The notes under the pieces are model-generated. The model did no database searches and was not told the DNA's origin. It saw nothing but the letters and a program-made list of their open reading frames with translations. The position numbers and the translations under genes were made by a program. Positions 11,476-23,790 of a DNA stretch of 64,000 nt are shown piece after piece. Source of the DNA: Polytrichum commune (taxonomy: Eukaryota > Streptophyta > Polytrichopsida > Polytrichales > Polytrichaceae); the NCBI GenBank assembly GCA_950295325.1, contig OX485805.1, positions 2,418,501-2,482,500 on the forward strand, in the 5' to 3' direction. Every line of letters starts with the position of its first letter. The first letter of the stretch is position 1.

Positions 11476-13575
11476 CTACAAGTCTTTGTGCATTTCTATG
11501 TTTGATAGGGAGTCTGCTTGCACGATCAAATTGACTTGAGCAAATCCTGCCGCAAGAGCTAATTGTTGCATCTCATGTTCTATACGCTCTCGAGTCCCAA
11601 CACCAAATGAAACCAACATTAACAAGTCGAAATGGAAAGTCAATTTGTCATGAAGCTTGTCCGGGTTGGTGATCTCAGGCAGGAGGTATTCCACTACAAT
11701 CACCTTTCCTTTGGCGGGAAGAGCATTGTGGCAGTTTTTCAATAACTTGATGTTGTTGTCGTCATCCAGTCGTGCAATATTCTCTGCCGAATTTGCAATA
11801 CATCATGCCCACGTGCCAAATATGATTACAGTCAATTTCTTGGAACATTTTGTTGTTTGTTTAGAGGCGAAGTGATGAGGGCTACAGTGTAATGTTAGAA
11901 AACTGATGAGAAATTCCACAAATGTACTGTATGGTAAGGTTGAATATGCAGCTGACTCTAGAAATGAGGATGTCATGATATACATATGGCTTTCATGTAC
12001 ATGCAAATTAACCTAATATATCTTGACTTATGACTCTTGAATAATTACCTTCATGAAGATGGCATCACCGGACGGCACACTTGTGAACATGTCTCCACCT
12101 ACAAACTCCACTCCTGCCACTTCAAGTCCGTATACATGAGCAACCCTGGACAATTTGTATGAACATGGAAATTGATTTCAACCATTTTTTCACTTTCAAT
12201 CTCCACTTATATACTAGATACTCTAATATTCTTGAAAAACCTAAAGTCTAGGTTTCAAATTATGAGACACTAGGGGTTTGACCCAATGGATGAAATCAAA
12301 CAATTTTCTCACAACATTACATCAAAAGCTTCATACAAGCCTATGCATGCTAGGACAAAGTATTGTGTGCACAATTTATGTGCACTTTTATATGACATTC
12401 TACAAGTGACACAGACGTCACGTGAGTCAAGTATTCACTCTGTGGAAACAACTATTACATAATCTAGATCCATAACAGTATTCTATGGGACTCACAATAT
12501 TCTACATAATATTTCAAGATATTCCCCACATTCAAATTGAATGTGGCATTATGACTTGACTATGTGACATTTGAATAAATCTAAGATATGTGGGCCTTAT
12601 TGGGAAGAAATCTTCAATAAGATGCATACCGAATTCAAATAAGATGCACTGTGGTGCGTCGGACAACCTTCCAAAATCTAAGCTAGAAACAATCAAAACT
12701 GTATGATTCTAGTAAAAGTAACTATTCTCAGCCCTTAGTACACAGATTTAATGCTGGACTTGAATTAATAGATTCACACCTTGACGCGGCACACACGACG
12801 CAATCACGTGAGGCAGGTCGAAATTGATGCCGTGGATGTGAGGATACCGCTCCGTGATGGCGCCCAGAGTGGATCCCAAGCCACCTCCCACGTCCACCAA
12901 CACTCTCACACATCCTTGAACCCCTCGTATTTCTCCAAAATCGCATTCATACTCAACCTCGAGTGGTTGAGCATCGCCTGGTTAAAGAGCTCAGCGTCTT
13001 GCGCCTTCTCTTGCTTGGCTTGGTATTCCCACAAGTGCATGCCATGCGCCATCTTGAAAGGCTCATGGTCAGGCTTATTTTCAAGCACAGCCTCATGAAT
13101 GTGATCATAACACATCCTCATAAACGGGGTCTCTCGGAACAATAGATACTGTGTGTGTGATCCGGCTGTGTCATGCTTCACAAAGCATTTGGAAATGGGA
13201 GTTAACCCGAACCTCCTAATTGGTTCCAGTTTATTAGTGCCATTCAAGCAAGGTGTTACTGTCTCACTAAACACCTTGTGGCTCGCGAGGATCTGCACCA
13301 ACCTCTCCAAGTAGGCCATGTGGATGGACTTGCCCGGCATGCATGGCAAGGTTTGCTATTTCTTGTGCGGTCATTGTTAAATGTGCGCCATTGTTATTGC
13401 TATTGTTTCCGGCCCTCGCGAACGCCTCAAAGACGTCCAACTTTACAACAGCCACGATTGCCATGGGGATGGTGCTTCCCGTGATGAGGGCCATGGTCTC
13501 TATTCTGCCTTGCTCATCATCAGAGGTACTTGAAGCTGCGATTGAACTTGACGTATTATTATGCCACCCTGCCAT
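11476..13575 (-). pseudogene. Broken caffeate-type (COMT-like) O-methyltransferase
   Basis: SAM-dependent methyltransferases of this family methylate phenolics. Exons on the minus strand are about 13575-12780, 12145-12049 and 11783-11476. Visible landmarks are the N-terminal dimerisation part (LERLVQILASHKVF), the SAM-binding [40 protein letters not shown], the ILHDW active-site block and GKVIVVEYLLPE, ending at a stop after AGFAQVNLIVQADSL. The frame is broken three times: a 4-bp duplication (ATGCATGC, 13337-13344) after EIANLAM, a 2-bp TG duplication near 12907-12912 before RVLVDVGGG, and one base missing at 11766/11767 directly after the catalytic HDW. The phases of exons 1 and 2 also do not match. 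The coding sequence between breaks is well preserved, so inactivation looks recent. Sequencing error is the alternative, but three independent indels make it less likely. Confidence 0.88.
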
Positions 13576-16180
13576 AGTGTGTTGTTGTGATACGAGGCGA
13601 TGACCTGGTTTTCCACACAGCCTATTTCAATCAGAGACACAATTTATCCCTTCAAAACTCTTACCCTAAACAAGCGAATCCCGAGATCGTTATGTACAAC
13701 AAATTCTGGTCTCGACTCAATTCGTGTGTTACATGTAAAAGCGGTTCAATCTATTTGTGGATCATGGCAACCAAGATCTCCAATAAAACTGTCACAGTCT
13801 AGCTAGCGAGGATCTCGTCTTGAGTTCATCAAAATTGTAGACCTATCTGCAAGGATAGCTGCTAACATCATGTGGCAAACCTTTGCCAAAAGAGGTAACC
13901 TTGGTATGCATAAATATTTTTCTATGATGCAATGCCTCTTTGATCAACCTTTGTGCAAGACACTGAAAAGAAAATCATTCGTATCTAGTTTTTCTTAACA
14001 AGTGGTATTCCATGGATTATTTGGGGCCAAGGGAACGATTTGGTTTTTAATGCTCTGTAATGACCCATTGAGAAAATACGTCAAGCCATTTGGGACACCT
14101 TGCAAGATTATGGTAGGATTGAGTGGTAATGGATTTTTTTAGACTTGGAAAAGGCCCCGGACTCTTAGGGGGGTCACTCCCTCTTGTGTTATGTAACCAA
14201 GTGCATACAAAGGGTGTTTTTATGGGGGCTATTTACCTCCTCATTTGGAGTTTAGGGAACCCTTTAAGTAGGAAAATAAACAACTTTGCCAGATATTCAA
14301 CACCCTATAGGTAATTATAAAAGAAAACCTAGATTATTATAAATGATGCTAAATTACTTATAAAATTTTGATTTACTCGTTCCATACGAAGGCAAACATA
14401 AGACTCCAATATGGCATGGCGTATATCCACAAGGCTATATATTGGTGAAAGAAAAGTGTACACATCATAACCCAATCGTTCAAAATTTATTCATTTTGCA
14501 TGTATTATATGTGAATATACTCATTTAAAAAAATCCCTTTATTATTTGTGTCATACTAATTTCTTTCTACCTCAAACTTAAAGTGGGGTTTTTCCCTTTA
14601 TGCTAAATTATATATAATCATTTGTTTCACAATTTAAGTAGGCTATGATAGATCCAAAGTTTCTATAATTTTTCTTGCCAATGAATAAAAAAACACCCTA
14701 TAATAATTCTCACGTGGTTTCTACTTTTTGGCCGGTCACCCCCCGAGCCCAAACTGTGCTTACCAAGATGCCCTTAACAAATTCGATTCAATTTGGGAGG
14801 TCAAAGGTCTTATTGTAACCTGGAACAACTTAGTGATCATGCCGAAGGTTAAGCCCCAAATGGACATCTGACATTTGGGAAATGAACCCTACTCTCATGG
14901 AATTTATGTTGTATGACTTTATTAAGGGGTCTATTACCGTGTAATCAACCTTTTGTAGATCTAGAATTTTGAAGCCTTATTTGACCGTAGCTCATTACTA
15001 TGTGAGCCTTGAAAATAGCTTAAATTACCTAAATATATTGAAAGTTCATACAAACTACTTATCAATAATGTATGCACATCACATATTGATACTATATTAT
15101 TGACTATAAATGCTCAACAATAGCCACACAACTATAGGATGCACATGCATGACCTTGTTCTAGTATAAAAGTTGCAACCACATACATGAAGGTGTTCACC
15201 ATGTAGTCAACCTTGGATAAATACATGCATACATGCTTCTTGTGTTTTCAATGCACCCACTCGCTTTTCTGCTCCACCATGGCTTTGAAGCACATCTTAG
15301 TATTGTTGGAGCAAGTGCCTTGCAAGTGCATTGTGGGATATTATTGGGGATTGGTACACAATAGGTCTAATCATTGTCAATTACAAAGCTCATTATGGCA
15401 CCATATCTTAGGTATAGGATCGCCATAACCCAAATGATGCAACACCCATTGTAAGCATTATGTTCTCCATTTGCTAATATGCAATAAGTGCACTTAAATT
15501 GCGACAAGTGGTCATGGAGTACCATGTGGCAGGGTGGTTGTCTGGAATGAATGGAACTCAAATATGAAACTAGAAGCAAAGGACATTTAAGATAATTCGC
15601 AACACATAATGTGGTGATAGTACCCTCATGTTGTTAGAGTTGGAATCAACATCTTCGGAGATGATGATGCCAATCTTCATCAACCATCTATCTACCCAAT
15701 CACAAACATGATTCTCTTTGCTCCCTTTCACACAATGATTGATTACTTGGGGCTACTCTTCTAAATGATGCGTGTGGGCGTTCATGAAATAGAACCTCTA
15801 TATACTTAATATTCTCAAAGAAAATAAAAGTTCAGGTAATAATAATATGCTAGATAATACACTCATATACCTATACCAAGGTTTCCAATTTAATGCTAAC
15901 TACATATCCAATACATATGTAGATCTTGAGGAAAACAGGTCTTCATTATGGTTGCAATCCACTTTCACTTTCAAATGAAAAAATTATCATTGATTTTGTC
16001 ATTCATATGTTGTAACTCATGATAATTTGGCCTTGCAACGTACATCATTGATGCTAAGAAAATAAGATCATATAGATTTACCAACATATGATCAATTAAG
16101 TCATAAGATAAGCACATATATCATTAAAAAAAAAAAAGGCAATTCTAGATCTACAGTTCTTACTGGCCATTTGTAGACAA
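13576..16180. other. Repeat-rich intergenic stretch
   Basis: No gene was recognised. The stretch contains a transposon-like repeat at about 14150-14745 and, near 15850-16040, a partial relative of the element at 60871-61566 (shared TCCACTTTCACTTTC and ATATGTTGTAACTCATGA-like blocks). Confidence 0.45.
14150..14745. repeat. Possible DNA-transposon relic related to the right end of the 28.5-31.0 kb element
   Basis: GTCACTCCCTCTT followed by GGGGGCTATTTACCT matches the reverse complement of about 30885-30955. The left end AGGGGGGTCAC and right end GTCACCCCCCG form a short inverted repeat, but no target-site duplication was found. Confidence 0.35.
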
Positions 16181-16349
16181 GCGTGGTGCAGACTAACTAT
16201 TTGCAGCTCTTTGCACCAAAAAGTTGAGTTCAAAATTTTCAAAACCTTTTACAAACATTCTTCTACAAATCACACTAGCAAAGTTTTCCAAGGTTCTTAT
16301 AACACCTTTACATCATGTGCAAAACATAGACATATTTGTCTCAGTCCCT

Positions 16350-16960
16350 AGACTAAGTTTTCCAACACTTTGGCCACCCAAAAATTGGTTATAAAGTCAA
16401 TTAAAATTTTGAATATGCTTCACAAGTGGCTCATGCATCACTTCTTGAGGTTTTCCCCAAAACTTTTGACAAGTGTCCAAAATAGTGAGAATTGTGGTCA
16501 CGGTGCCCCTGATATAAAAATTTCAACATTTTGGACACCCAAAAGATTTGGTTCCAAATTTAAATCAACTTCAAGAAATTCTTCACAAATGTATGAAAAA
16601 ATGCCTCAAAATTTCAAAAACTGTCTTCTTGGTGCAGTGACTATAGTTTCAAACAATTTGGATACCCAAAAGTGAATTCTCGATTATTGTTATTTTTTAA
16701 TTCTTCGAAATTGACGCACGCAACACTTTCCATGGTTTTCTAATAATGCTCAAAGAATTGAGAGGTGTTGTCTTCGATTTGAGATACCAATTTCCAACAT
16801 TTTGGACATCCAAACTTGGTTCCACGTTCGCTTCGATTTATGTACACTATTCTTCATAAATAAGTCTCGCATTGCCTCACATGGCTTTCACAACATACCC
16901 ACACAAAAAAATCCGTGAATTAGTATCTCGGATCCGAGATACCATTTTCTAACATACTAG
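16350..16960. repeat. Degenerate satellite-like array, unit about 130-165 bp
   Basis: Variants of CAACATTTTGGACACCCAAA occur near 16362, 16527, 16655 and 16795, each followed by a similar AT-rich body with TTGGTTCCAAA- and CTTCACAAAT-like words. A further diverged unit may end near 16960. Confidence 0.5.
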
Positions 16961-17045
16961 ATTTATTCATAAAGTAAAGCAGATAAAACCTTGGGTTTAG
17001 TCCCAAGCAACGAGTTTATGAGAGTTAACACAAAGTTACCCAAGT
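16960..17045 (+). repeat. Dispersed repeat, inverted copy at 63225-63310
   Basis: AAAGTAAAGCAGATAAAACC, GGGTTTAGTCCCAA and AGTTAACACAAAGTTAC match the reverse complement of 63225-63310 over about 85 bp. Confidence 0.7.
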
Positions 17046-17235
17046 ATTTATTATGTGTTTAATATGATCAGAAGTGGGTGCAAAGCTTTAAAAAATGTTT
17101 GTGTAAGACCCACTTGCCTTTCCCAATTGGCAATCTTGACCATCTTTGGCACACAACTCAACCCTCAAAAGTTCACTACAGTTAACAAGCTTCATTTGCT
17201 TACTTATTGCAAATGGACACCTTTATGATCAAGTA

Positions 17236-17517
17236 ATGTGCGGCTAGATGTGCACCTAAAAAAAAACACCCAAAAAAACACGTGTTAAAAATAGATTGAA
17301 CTACGTTCTCATAATCTCTCAACCTTTCTAGACTCAATAGTTGACATCATGATTGGGGGGGGAGCGATTATGATCATTTTATTTATATTGAAAAAAAAAC
17401 ACTTTGATAATGAGTAAGATATTCTTATGAGCTCCAAAATACCTTATGGCCGTAATTTGGACTTGCTAACACGCAATTAGTATTTCGCTTTAGGCTCGCC
17501 TACCTTACCTTACATAT
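17236..17517 (-). repeat. MITE family A, copy 4, inverted orientation
   Basis: Starts near GCGGCTAGATGTGCACC and ends GGCTCGCCTACCTTAC. The interior keeps CTTTGATAATGAGTAAGAT and TTCTTATGAGCTCCAAAAT from the family. Boundaries are approximate. Confidence 0.55.
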
Positions 17518-17609
17518 TCTCTGATCTTCTTGAAGAGGATTGTGTCATGAGTCCTTCAGCAACTTTATTAGCAAAAGAGACTGTCATACATGCTTAAATC
17601 TTCCAGCAA

Positions 17610-17922
17610 TTCACAGAACTCAAAGTTGCAGATCCTTCACAGAATTCAAAGTTGTAGATCCTTCAGAGAACTGAAAGTTGTAGATCCTTCAGAGAACTGA
17701 AAGTTGCAGATCCTTCAGAGAACTTAAAGTTGCAGATCCTTCAGAGAGCTCAAAGTTGCAGATCCTTTACAGAACTCAAAGTTGTAGATCCTTCAGAGAA
17801 CTGAGACTTGTAGATCCTTCGGAGAACTGAAAGTTGTAGATCCTTCAGAGAACTGAAAGTTGCAGATCCTTCAGAGAACTTAAAGTTGCAGATCCTTCAG
17901 AGAACTCAAAGTTGCAGATCCT
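17610..17922. repeat. 26-bp tandem array, 12 units, with a 6-unit higher-order pattern
   Basis: The unit is close to AGATCCTTCAGAGAACTGAA followed by AGTTGC or AGTTGT. Twelve AGATCC words are spaced 26 bases apart. The order of variants (T-type, T-type, C-type with ACTTAAAG, C-type with CTCAAAG) repeats after six units, so a block of about 156 bp was itself duplicated. Confidence 0.9.
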
Positions 17923-17999
17923 CCAGTGCCATTATTTGGAGCTCCATCATGAGACAAGCGTTCTGCATGGCATTTTTTATGACAAAATGAAAAAGGATC

Positions 18000-19971
18000 C
18001 GTGTAAGCTGCCGCCTTGAATCAATCAGCAGCTGACAGTAATCTGCCATAATAATAATAACTCGTAATAGAGTTTTCTGTGGGGATTGAAATGGATCACG
18101 AAACGTCCGTCCGGCAATGGGTTAGTTCCTTATATTTTTGCAAAAGATTCTTTCATTTGTGCCCAAAAATAGAGAAAAGAAGAAGAAGAAGAAAGCATGG
18201 GTATGGACTGGGGTCGAGATCCTCCAGTGGTCCTTTACTTCAATGTAATGGGAAATTTTTGGTGGGCTTTCTTGAGTTTTAGGCGTTGACGTGTTTTATC
18301 TTTATATAACAATTAAGAATATTTTCATTTTAAACAATCACCTAGTATGTGCATATGCATCTCTTTGCTCCTTTCATCAATTGAGTTTTCTTCAAATGGG
18401 TGCAAGTACGGTGAAGTGGACAGCTCCTGATCCATGCCTAGTGTTCAATGAAAGTGATTCAAAACTATACACTAACTTTGAGTTTTGTGAAGGAAAAAAA
18501 TCATAAACAAACATAATGATCTACGAAGCCAAGAAAATTATGATGACAAAATTAAAAAACCTCCAGCAATTCCTACATATTTTAAAAGACGACACAAGTG
18601 GTGTGCAAGTAGGTGATTTTGAACAAGTGATTGTCTAAAACTTGTTTAAAGTACAATAAAATTACATTACACTGATGGTTTTCCACAAAGTTTTGTGATG
18701 ATGCCCTCAAGTAGACAATGAATTCAAGGAATATGAACTTCAAAATAGTTAAGGTCATGAAATCTACGTCCAAAACCAAACTCAACCATTTGCTTTTGGA
18801 CATCACTTCAAAAGACAAGTATTGAAGATCTCAACTTGATTTTCTACATTTGAGTATTTCACACAACAACAAAGGTCATCATGAAAAGAAATCCTATTTA
18901 AAACAATGCTTTGCTACTACTTTTAGGCCGTTGGCCAAAACAATTATGGTTTTAGCATACTGGAGCACTTTTTCGGTCCACTTTACCATGCTCGCACCCA
19001 TATGCATTTTTGTTGCTGCTCTCATCAATTGAGTTTTCTCCAAATAGAATCAAACTCAACAAAAGAACCATATAAATATATATATATATGAAAGTTTTGT
19101 TGCTTTGAAATAAAGCAAAACGATTCCCCTTCTTAGTTTTATGCCATCAACCAGTCAAAAGGGAAATTCCCAGTAGGATGCAAGAAAGTGGCATAGCATG
19201 TCCCGTTTGTGGGCATGTGGTTGTGGGTCCCCAACTATGTAAGGTTTGGACTTGAACAAGTCAAATAGACTAGCTTACGCCCATGAATTCCCCTAACCTT
19301 GTTACTACACCAATTCCAAATAATCCCAAGTGGATAGCTCATGTTGGTGATGCACCTTCTTGATATGTAACTCTGCACAAATTTGGCCCATTATGGATAG
19401 GACAAACAAAAGTTGATGTGAGAAATGGGATCTCATAGTATTGCAACAACAATTTGGGGGTTTTTCCCACACCTTATTTGTCAAACTCCATAGTCACTTG
19501 TGGTATTGATTAAGACATGTAATTCAACTCTCAAAAACAAAACATTTCAACCTTCAATCTTCTCAATTATATTGAGAAAACATGTGGATTGGTATGTAGA
19601 AAGGCCATATGCCATTGTGTACAAGATGAACAAATTGTGAGCCCAATGACTAGAACACTTGGATATAAATTTTTTGTGGTCAACAAATCTACAAGGTGGA
19701 TGGGCCTATTTCAAACATTTTCAAGAACTGTAAGTGAGAGTGAGGGCCCGATCATGCCAAATGGAAAGTGCATTTTTTTGTAGGTGAATAGGTCTCCCAC
19801 AGTGACTTTCATGGTGGGCCATCACCGTCCAACCTATATGATGGCGCCAACGATGACCACAACCTACACTCTGATGTCCACGTTTGGACGTGGGTTAGAC
19901 ACGTGGGGTCCACCACCCAAAAGCGGCAGTCCCTCCAAGATTAGCCTCAGCCGGTCACTTGCTTCTGGTTG
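18000..19971. other. Intergenic stretch, no gene recognised
   Basis: Two similar blocks about 645 bases apart (around 18354-18397 and 18999-19043) share CATCAATTGAGTTTTCT. Otherwise only short open frames and low-complexity AT sequence are present. Confidence 0.4.
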
Positions 19972-20985
19972 CTACACATTGAATTTATCCTTATAAGGCA
20001 CCTTCCTCATTGTGTTGTGCTCAAAGTAACCATGTGAATAAAAATCAATCCCAAGGTATTTGTCTTCATGGGTGATCTCCATTTGGTCCTTGTCTAGGTA
20101 AAATGCCTCTCGGTTGAATTTCCTTTTGTTATGGCCTAGTATCATGATTTTCGTCTTAGATAGATTGACCTCAAGGCTAGAAGAAGTGCAAAACTCATTT
20201 AGCTTGTTCAAAATTCTTTGTAAGCTTGCTCCTGATCTAGAGAGTAGAACAACATCATCAACACAAAGAAGAATGGAAGCATTGTGTTAATCAAACACGG
20301 AGAATCGATGTCGATTTTGTCCAAGTATATTTCAAGTTCAGCAATGTGCAAGCCGAATAGTGTGGGGGGAGAGGGGACATCCTTGTTTAACACCAATATC
20401 AGACATTACTTCACCATGTGTGTCATCATTTATTCAAACTTTTGTATAGATTGTGGTGTAGATGGTTTTTACATCTTGTTGTAAATGACGTGGTACCCCT
20501 AATTGTTGGAGGCGTTCCCAAAGCTTGTCACGTGGGATTATGTAAAAAACATTTTTGAAATCAACAAAACAAAAATAGAGACATAAACTTGCAAATATCT
20601 CTTGTTTGATTAAAGTATGTAATGTAAGGATGTGGCCAAAGTAGATCTACCTTCCCTTAAACATGCTTGTCCTCTCGCTTTGACCCCTTTCAACTTTGCC
20701 CATCGACTAATTATTTTTTCTTAAACAAAGCCATAAAGCTTACCAAAGATTGTTCCTAGCATTATGGTCTTATAGTTTCCCGGGGAGCATCTTTCACCAT
20801 GTTTGAAGATCATTTGAATGATGTTGATAGTCCATGAAGCTGGAAAACCCTCTTTAGCCACCAAATTAAATAGCTTTGTGATTGTTTCGCATAGGTCATT
20901 TGCATCCCATTTTAGAAGCTCTGGTTTCAACTTATGGAGATCCCCGCCCTTGTGATTTGCTAGGTCTTTCATACAACCCATTTTT
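19972..20985 (-). mobile_element. LINE (non-LTR) reverse-transcriptase relic
   Basis: On the minus strand the sequence reads as a decayed plant LINE reverse transcriptase in broken frames. It runs from LKPELLKWDANDL and FNLVAKEGFPASWTINIIQ, through SPGNYKTIMLGTIFGKLYG, to SPPTLFGLHIAELEIYL (relic of the QGCPLSPTLFGLYIDELE block). Then come LLCVDDVVLLSRSGASLQ (catalytic YADD now CVDD) and SSSLEVNLSKTKIMILGHN. Stops and frameshifts between 20500 and 20715 make it inactive. Coding-like sequence may continue upstream past 21000, where a hAT-like element is inserted at 21100. Confidence 0.85.
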
Positions 20986-21099
20986 CCCCTTTTGAAGAAA
21001 CATCAGAAAGTTGAATGGTTAGATCAAAATGATCATTGATACTTTGTCCTAAGGTGTATAGTTTTGTGTAATAATCTACTACATCTTGTGGCATAAATG

Positions 21100-21651
21100 C
21101 ACGGGTAGATCACTCTAAGGCATTTTTGTGCACCACGTGCGGCTAGGGGTTTTTTGTTTTGGGGATATTTACCTTCAAGGGTTGAATTAAAGCCTCCCTA
21201 TAATTACTTAAATTTCAAAAATGGCCCATTTGTTTGCACCCTTCCATTACTTATATTGTCCAAGCCACTGCAATTTTTTGTACTCTATATTCCTTTTAAG
21301 TAATAAACGGACGTGGGGAAGACGACCCCAACGACGGCGCGTTCTTTTTTCATTCATTTTTGGACAGACGGAAATCCCAATTATCATCCATCCCCGTGAG
21401 TCCTAACCCCATTTACATACCATACTAAACATACCTTCTAGGATCCTTATCTTTAGCCCTTATATTAATTTTACAAAAAAAATAATGGCCCACATTTTAT
21501 GTCCATCTAACTTACTTATAATGGGATTGTGTACATTTAATGGCCCCTTTATTATTTGGAATTCCTTTATAATTTTTATTTCAAATGATTTTAATCCTCT
21601 CTATATTATGCCACACTTCGTTTTTAAAATGCACTAAGTGATCTACCCGTG
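21100..21651 (+). mobile_element. Non-autonomous hAT-like element, family C copy 1
   Basis: The TIRs are perfect over CACGGGTAGATCACT. The flanks carry an exact 8-bp duplication, CATAAATG, at 21092-21099 and 21652-21659. At 552 bp with no open frame, it depends on a transposase supplied elsewhere. It is highly similar, in opposite orientation, to 60186-60725. Confidence 0.95.
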
Positions 21652-21659
21652 CATAAATG

Positions 21660-22602
21660 GGACAGTCAAGTCATATTTTTTCTTTAGAGCTCTTCCAAAG
21701 TTATTTTATGTCACTTTTGAGTAGGATATGCAAATCCATTTGTTTGCACTACAAGTAAGAGCGTCTCTTATGTCGGATCATCATACAATACTTTTTTAAA
21801 ACAATTTTGTACGTATTGTCTGAGTGACTAGAGTTTAACACCATATTGAAGTTTTGCAAGGCCTGTCAACAATCTCAAACCATTGTTGGACAATCTATCA
21901 TGTAGTTTGCCACCTGGGGGGTTTTGTTTTTAGAGAAGGTGGGTTGAGCTACATATAGTATCAAGTGTAACCATGCTTGAGTTGTGGTTGTCTAATGAGG
22001 TGTATGTCTTGCTTTGCACATAAGTGAGTTCATGTTTGATATTGAGAACATATTAGTTTGGCTTCTTCAGATTGGGACGGAAAACTTGACCTTGACTAGA
22101 CAGGGTTGGAGGCCTCAAACTGACATAAGTACATGTTTTAAAGAAGAGAGGGTAGTGCTCTCAGTTGGGTTCTTCATTACCTATGGAGAAATCGGAGATA
22201 CAATTGCGAAGGGAGTTGGGATTTTCTATGAGATAATCAACTACACTAACCCCATCCATACTAAAGAAAGAAGTGAAATTTTGACATTGCTTGTCTACTC
22301 CATTAAGAATCACAAATGTGGAGAAGAGCAAATTTTCTATTAAAAATCAACCGAATGCATTGTAATGACCAATGAACTCTCTCAACCAATGGGGTCTAGG
22401 AACCTCTAGGGGTTGATGGCATTGCCGTCAAGATGGAGGTCTTGTCCTTGGCGAGAACCAATTTGACCATTAAAACTACTTACTAGAAAACCTTCCCTAA
22501 AGATTGATAATAGACAAACTCAATGAAAAGAAGAGTGTAAGGATTTTTATTTGTAATTTTGTAGCTTTTGGCGCTAGAGGGTGGAAAGTAACAAAAACCT
22601 CC

Positions 22603-22661
<59 letters not shown>

Positions 22662-23782
22662 TGTGGAGAGGCCTATACCCTTGTGGATCCAAATCCATTT
22701 ATGTGTGTTTGTGTGAGAAGAGCAGAGATGTAGGACCCAGGTGCAGATAGACGTTCTAATGAATAAAAAAATATCCCCATGTCCTCGAGTAGTAGTGCCT
22801 GAATGTACGTTGCCAAATCCATTTTGTGCAGTGGAAACATGACTATAACCGGGAATTTTTTGTTGTATCTATTCCATTTTTCTCCCAAGTTTCTACTAGA
22901 ATATTAAATCTATAGTTGGAGAAAGACTTGCTACTAGAATATTGTTGAGCATAGAATAACCTCTAGAATTTCAAGAAACTCATGAAATGGGGCATAGATT
23001 ATGAGGTTGAGGTTTGTCCCTTGATATTGCTTCAATTAATCTAGATTGTGTGTCATGCTACATGATCGTTTTTTGACCCCTCGTCAAGTACTACAATTTC
23101 TCCACATACAATCTTGGATTTTTCCCTAAAGCTCTTTCATTTTTTGCGATTTTTCAGCAAGTGATTATGTTGGTTGATGTTATGTCTTCATCAAGTCTAA
23201 TTTTGTGTACTTGCGAGTTTTTTGCAGTCACTCAAGTGGTTTGTTTTTGTCTCTCATTGATGCATTTGAAAATAATCGGGCAAGGTTTAGCTAGATTTAA
23301 TTTCATGACCCTCTAGGCTTTAGAAATATGCGAAGTCCCTCCAAACGTGTGTTGTAAGAATCCTTGGGTGATTTGGAGAGTGTTCTCGTGCTCACTGTCT
23401 TTCATATTACTCAGTTTTAAATGTAAGCTCCCTTTTTCCCTTTCCAATGTCTCCCAAATGTGTTGTGTTGTTTGATCATGAAAAAATATGTTTGGCCAAC
23501 ATCTTTGAGATTAGATGCCCATGTAATAGTCTTTTTTCATGGGCTTTTAAATGGTCTTGTAGTATGGCTATGTCCCTTTCTAGCTTGCACACGTGAGAAG
23601 TGTCAAGATACTTTGATATCATAATGGATGTCTCAAAGTTAAAGATGCGGGAGTCTAATTCCTTCATATGGGTATGAAGTGTATTGATGATATGCATTGT
23701 TTCCGGGGTAAATGTTTTTTCATGAATCTCATGCCTTTATTCAATCAGTTTTAGGCATTGTTCTAGGGTTTGTACAATGCAT
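21660..23782. other. Repeat-rich stretch with a microsatellite, no gene recognised
   Basis: The longest open frame, at 22014-22343 plus (109 codons), has no family I recognise. The stretch contains the TA/CA microsatellite at 22602-22657. Confidence 0.4.
22602..22657. repeat. (AT)n(AC)n compound microsatellite
   Basis: An uninterrupted AT run is followed by about eighteen AC dinucleotides. The tyrosine-isoleucine and histidine-threonine open frames across it are artefacts. Confidence 0.95.
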
Positions 23783-23790
23783 GTAGTTTG

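Noticed and set aside
17610-17922. Regular short repeats that might suggest a CRISPR array
   Set aside because: The units are contiguous with no unique spacers, and the DNA is a plant nuclear genome; it is a simple tandem array.
17610-17922. TTCAGAGAAC words as heat-shock elements
   Set aside because: Spacing between TTC and GAA is three bases, not the two required, and no gene follows.
22483-22716. Open frames encoding Tyr-Ile, Thr-His and Val-Cys runs
   Set aside because: They are translations of the AT/AC microsatellite.
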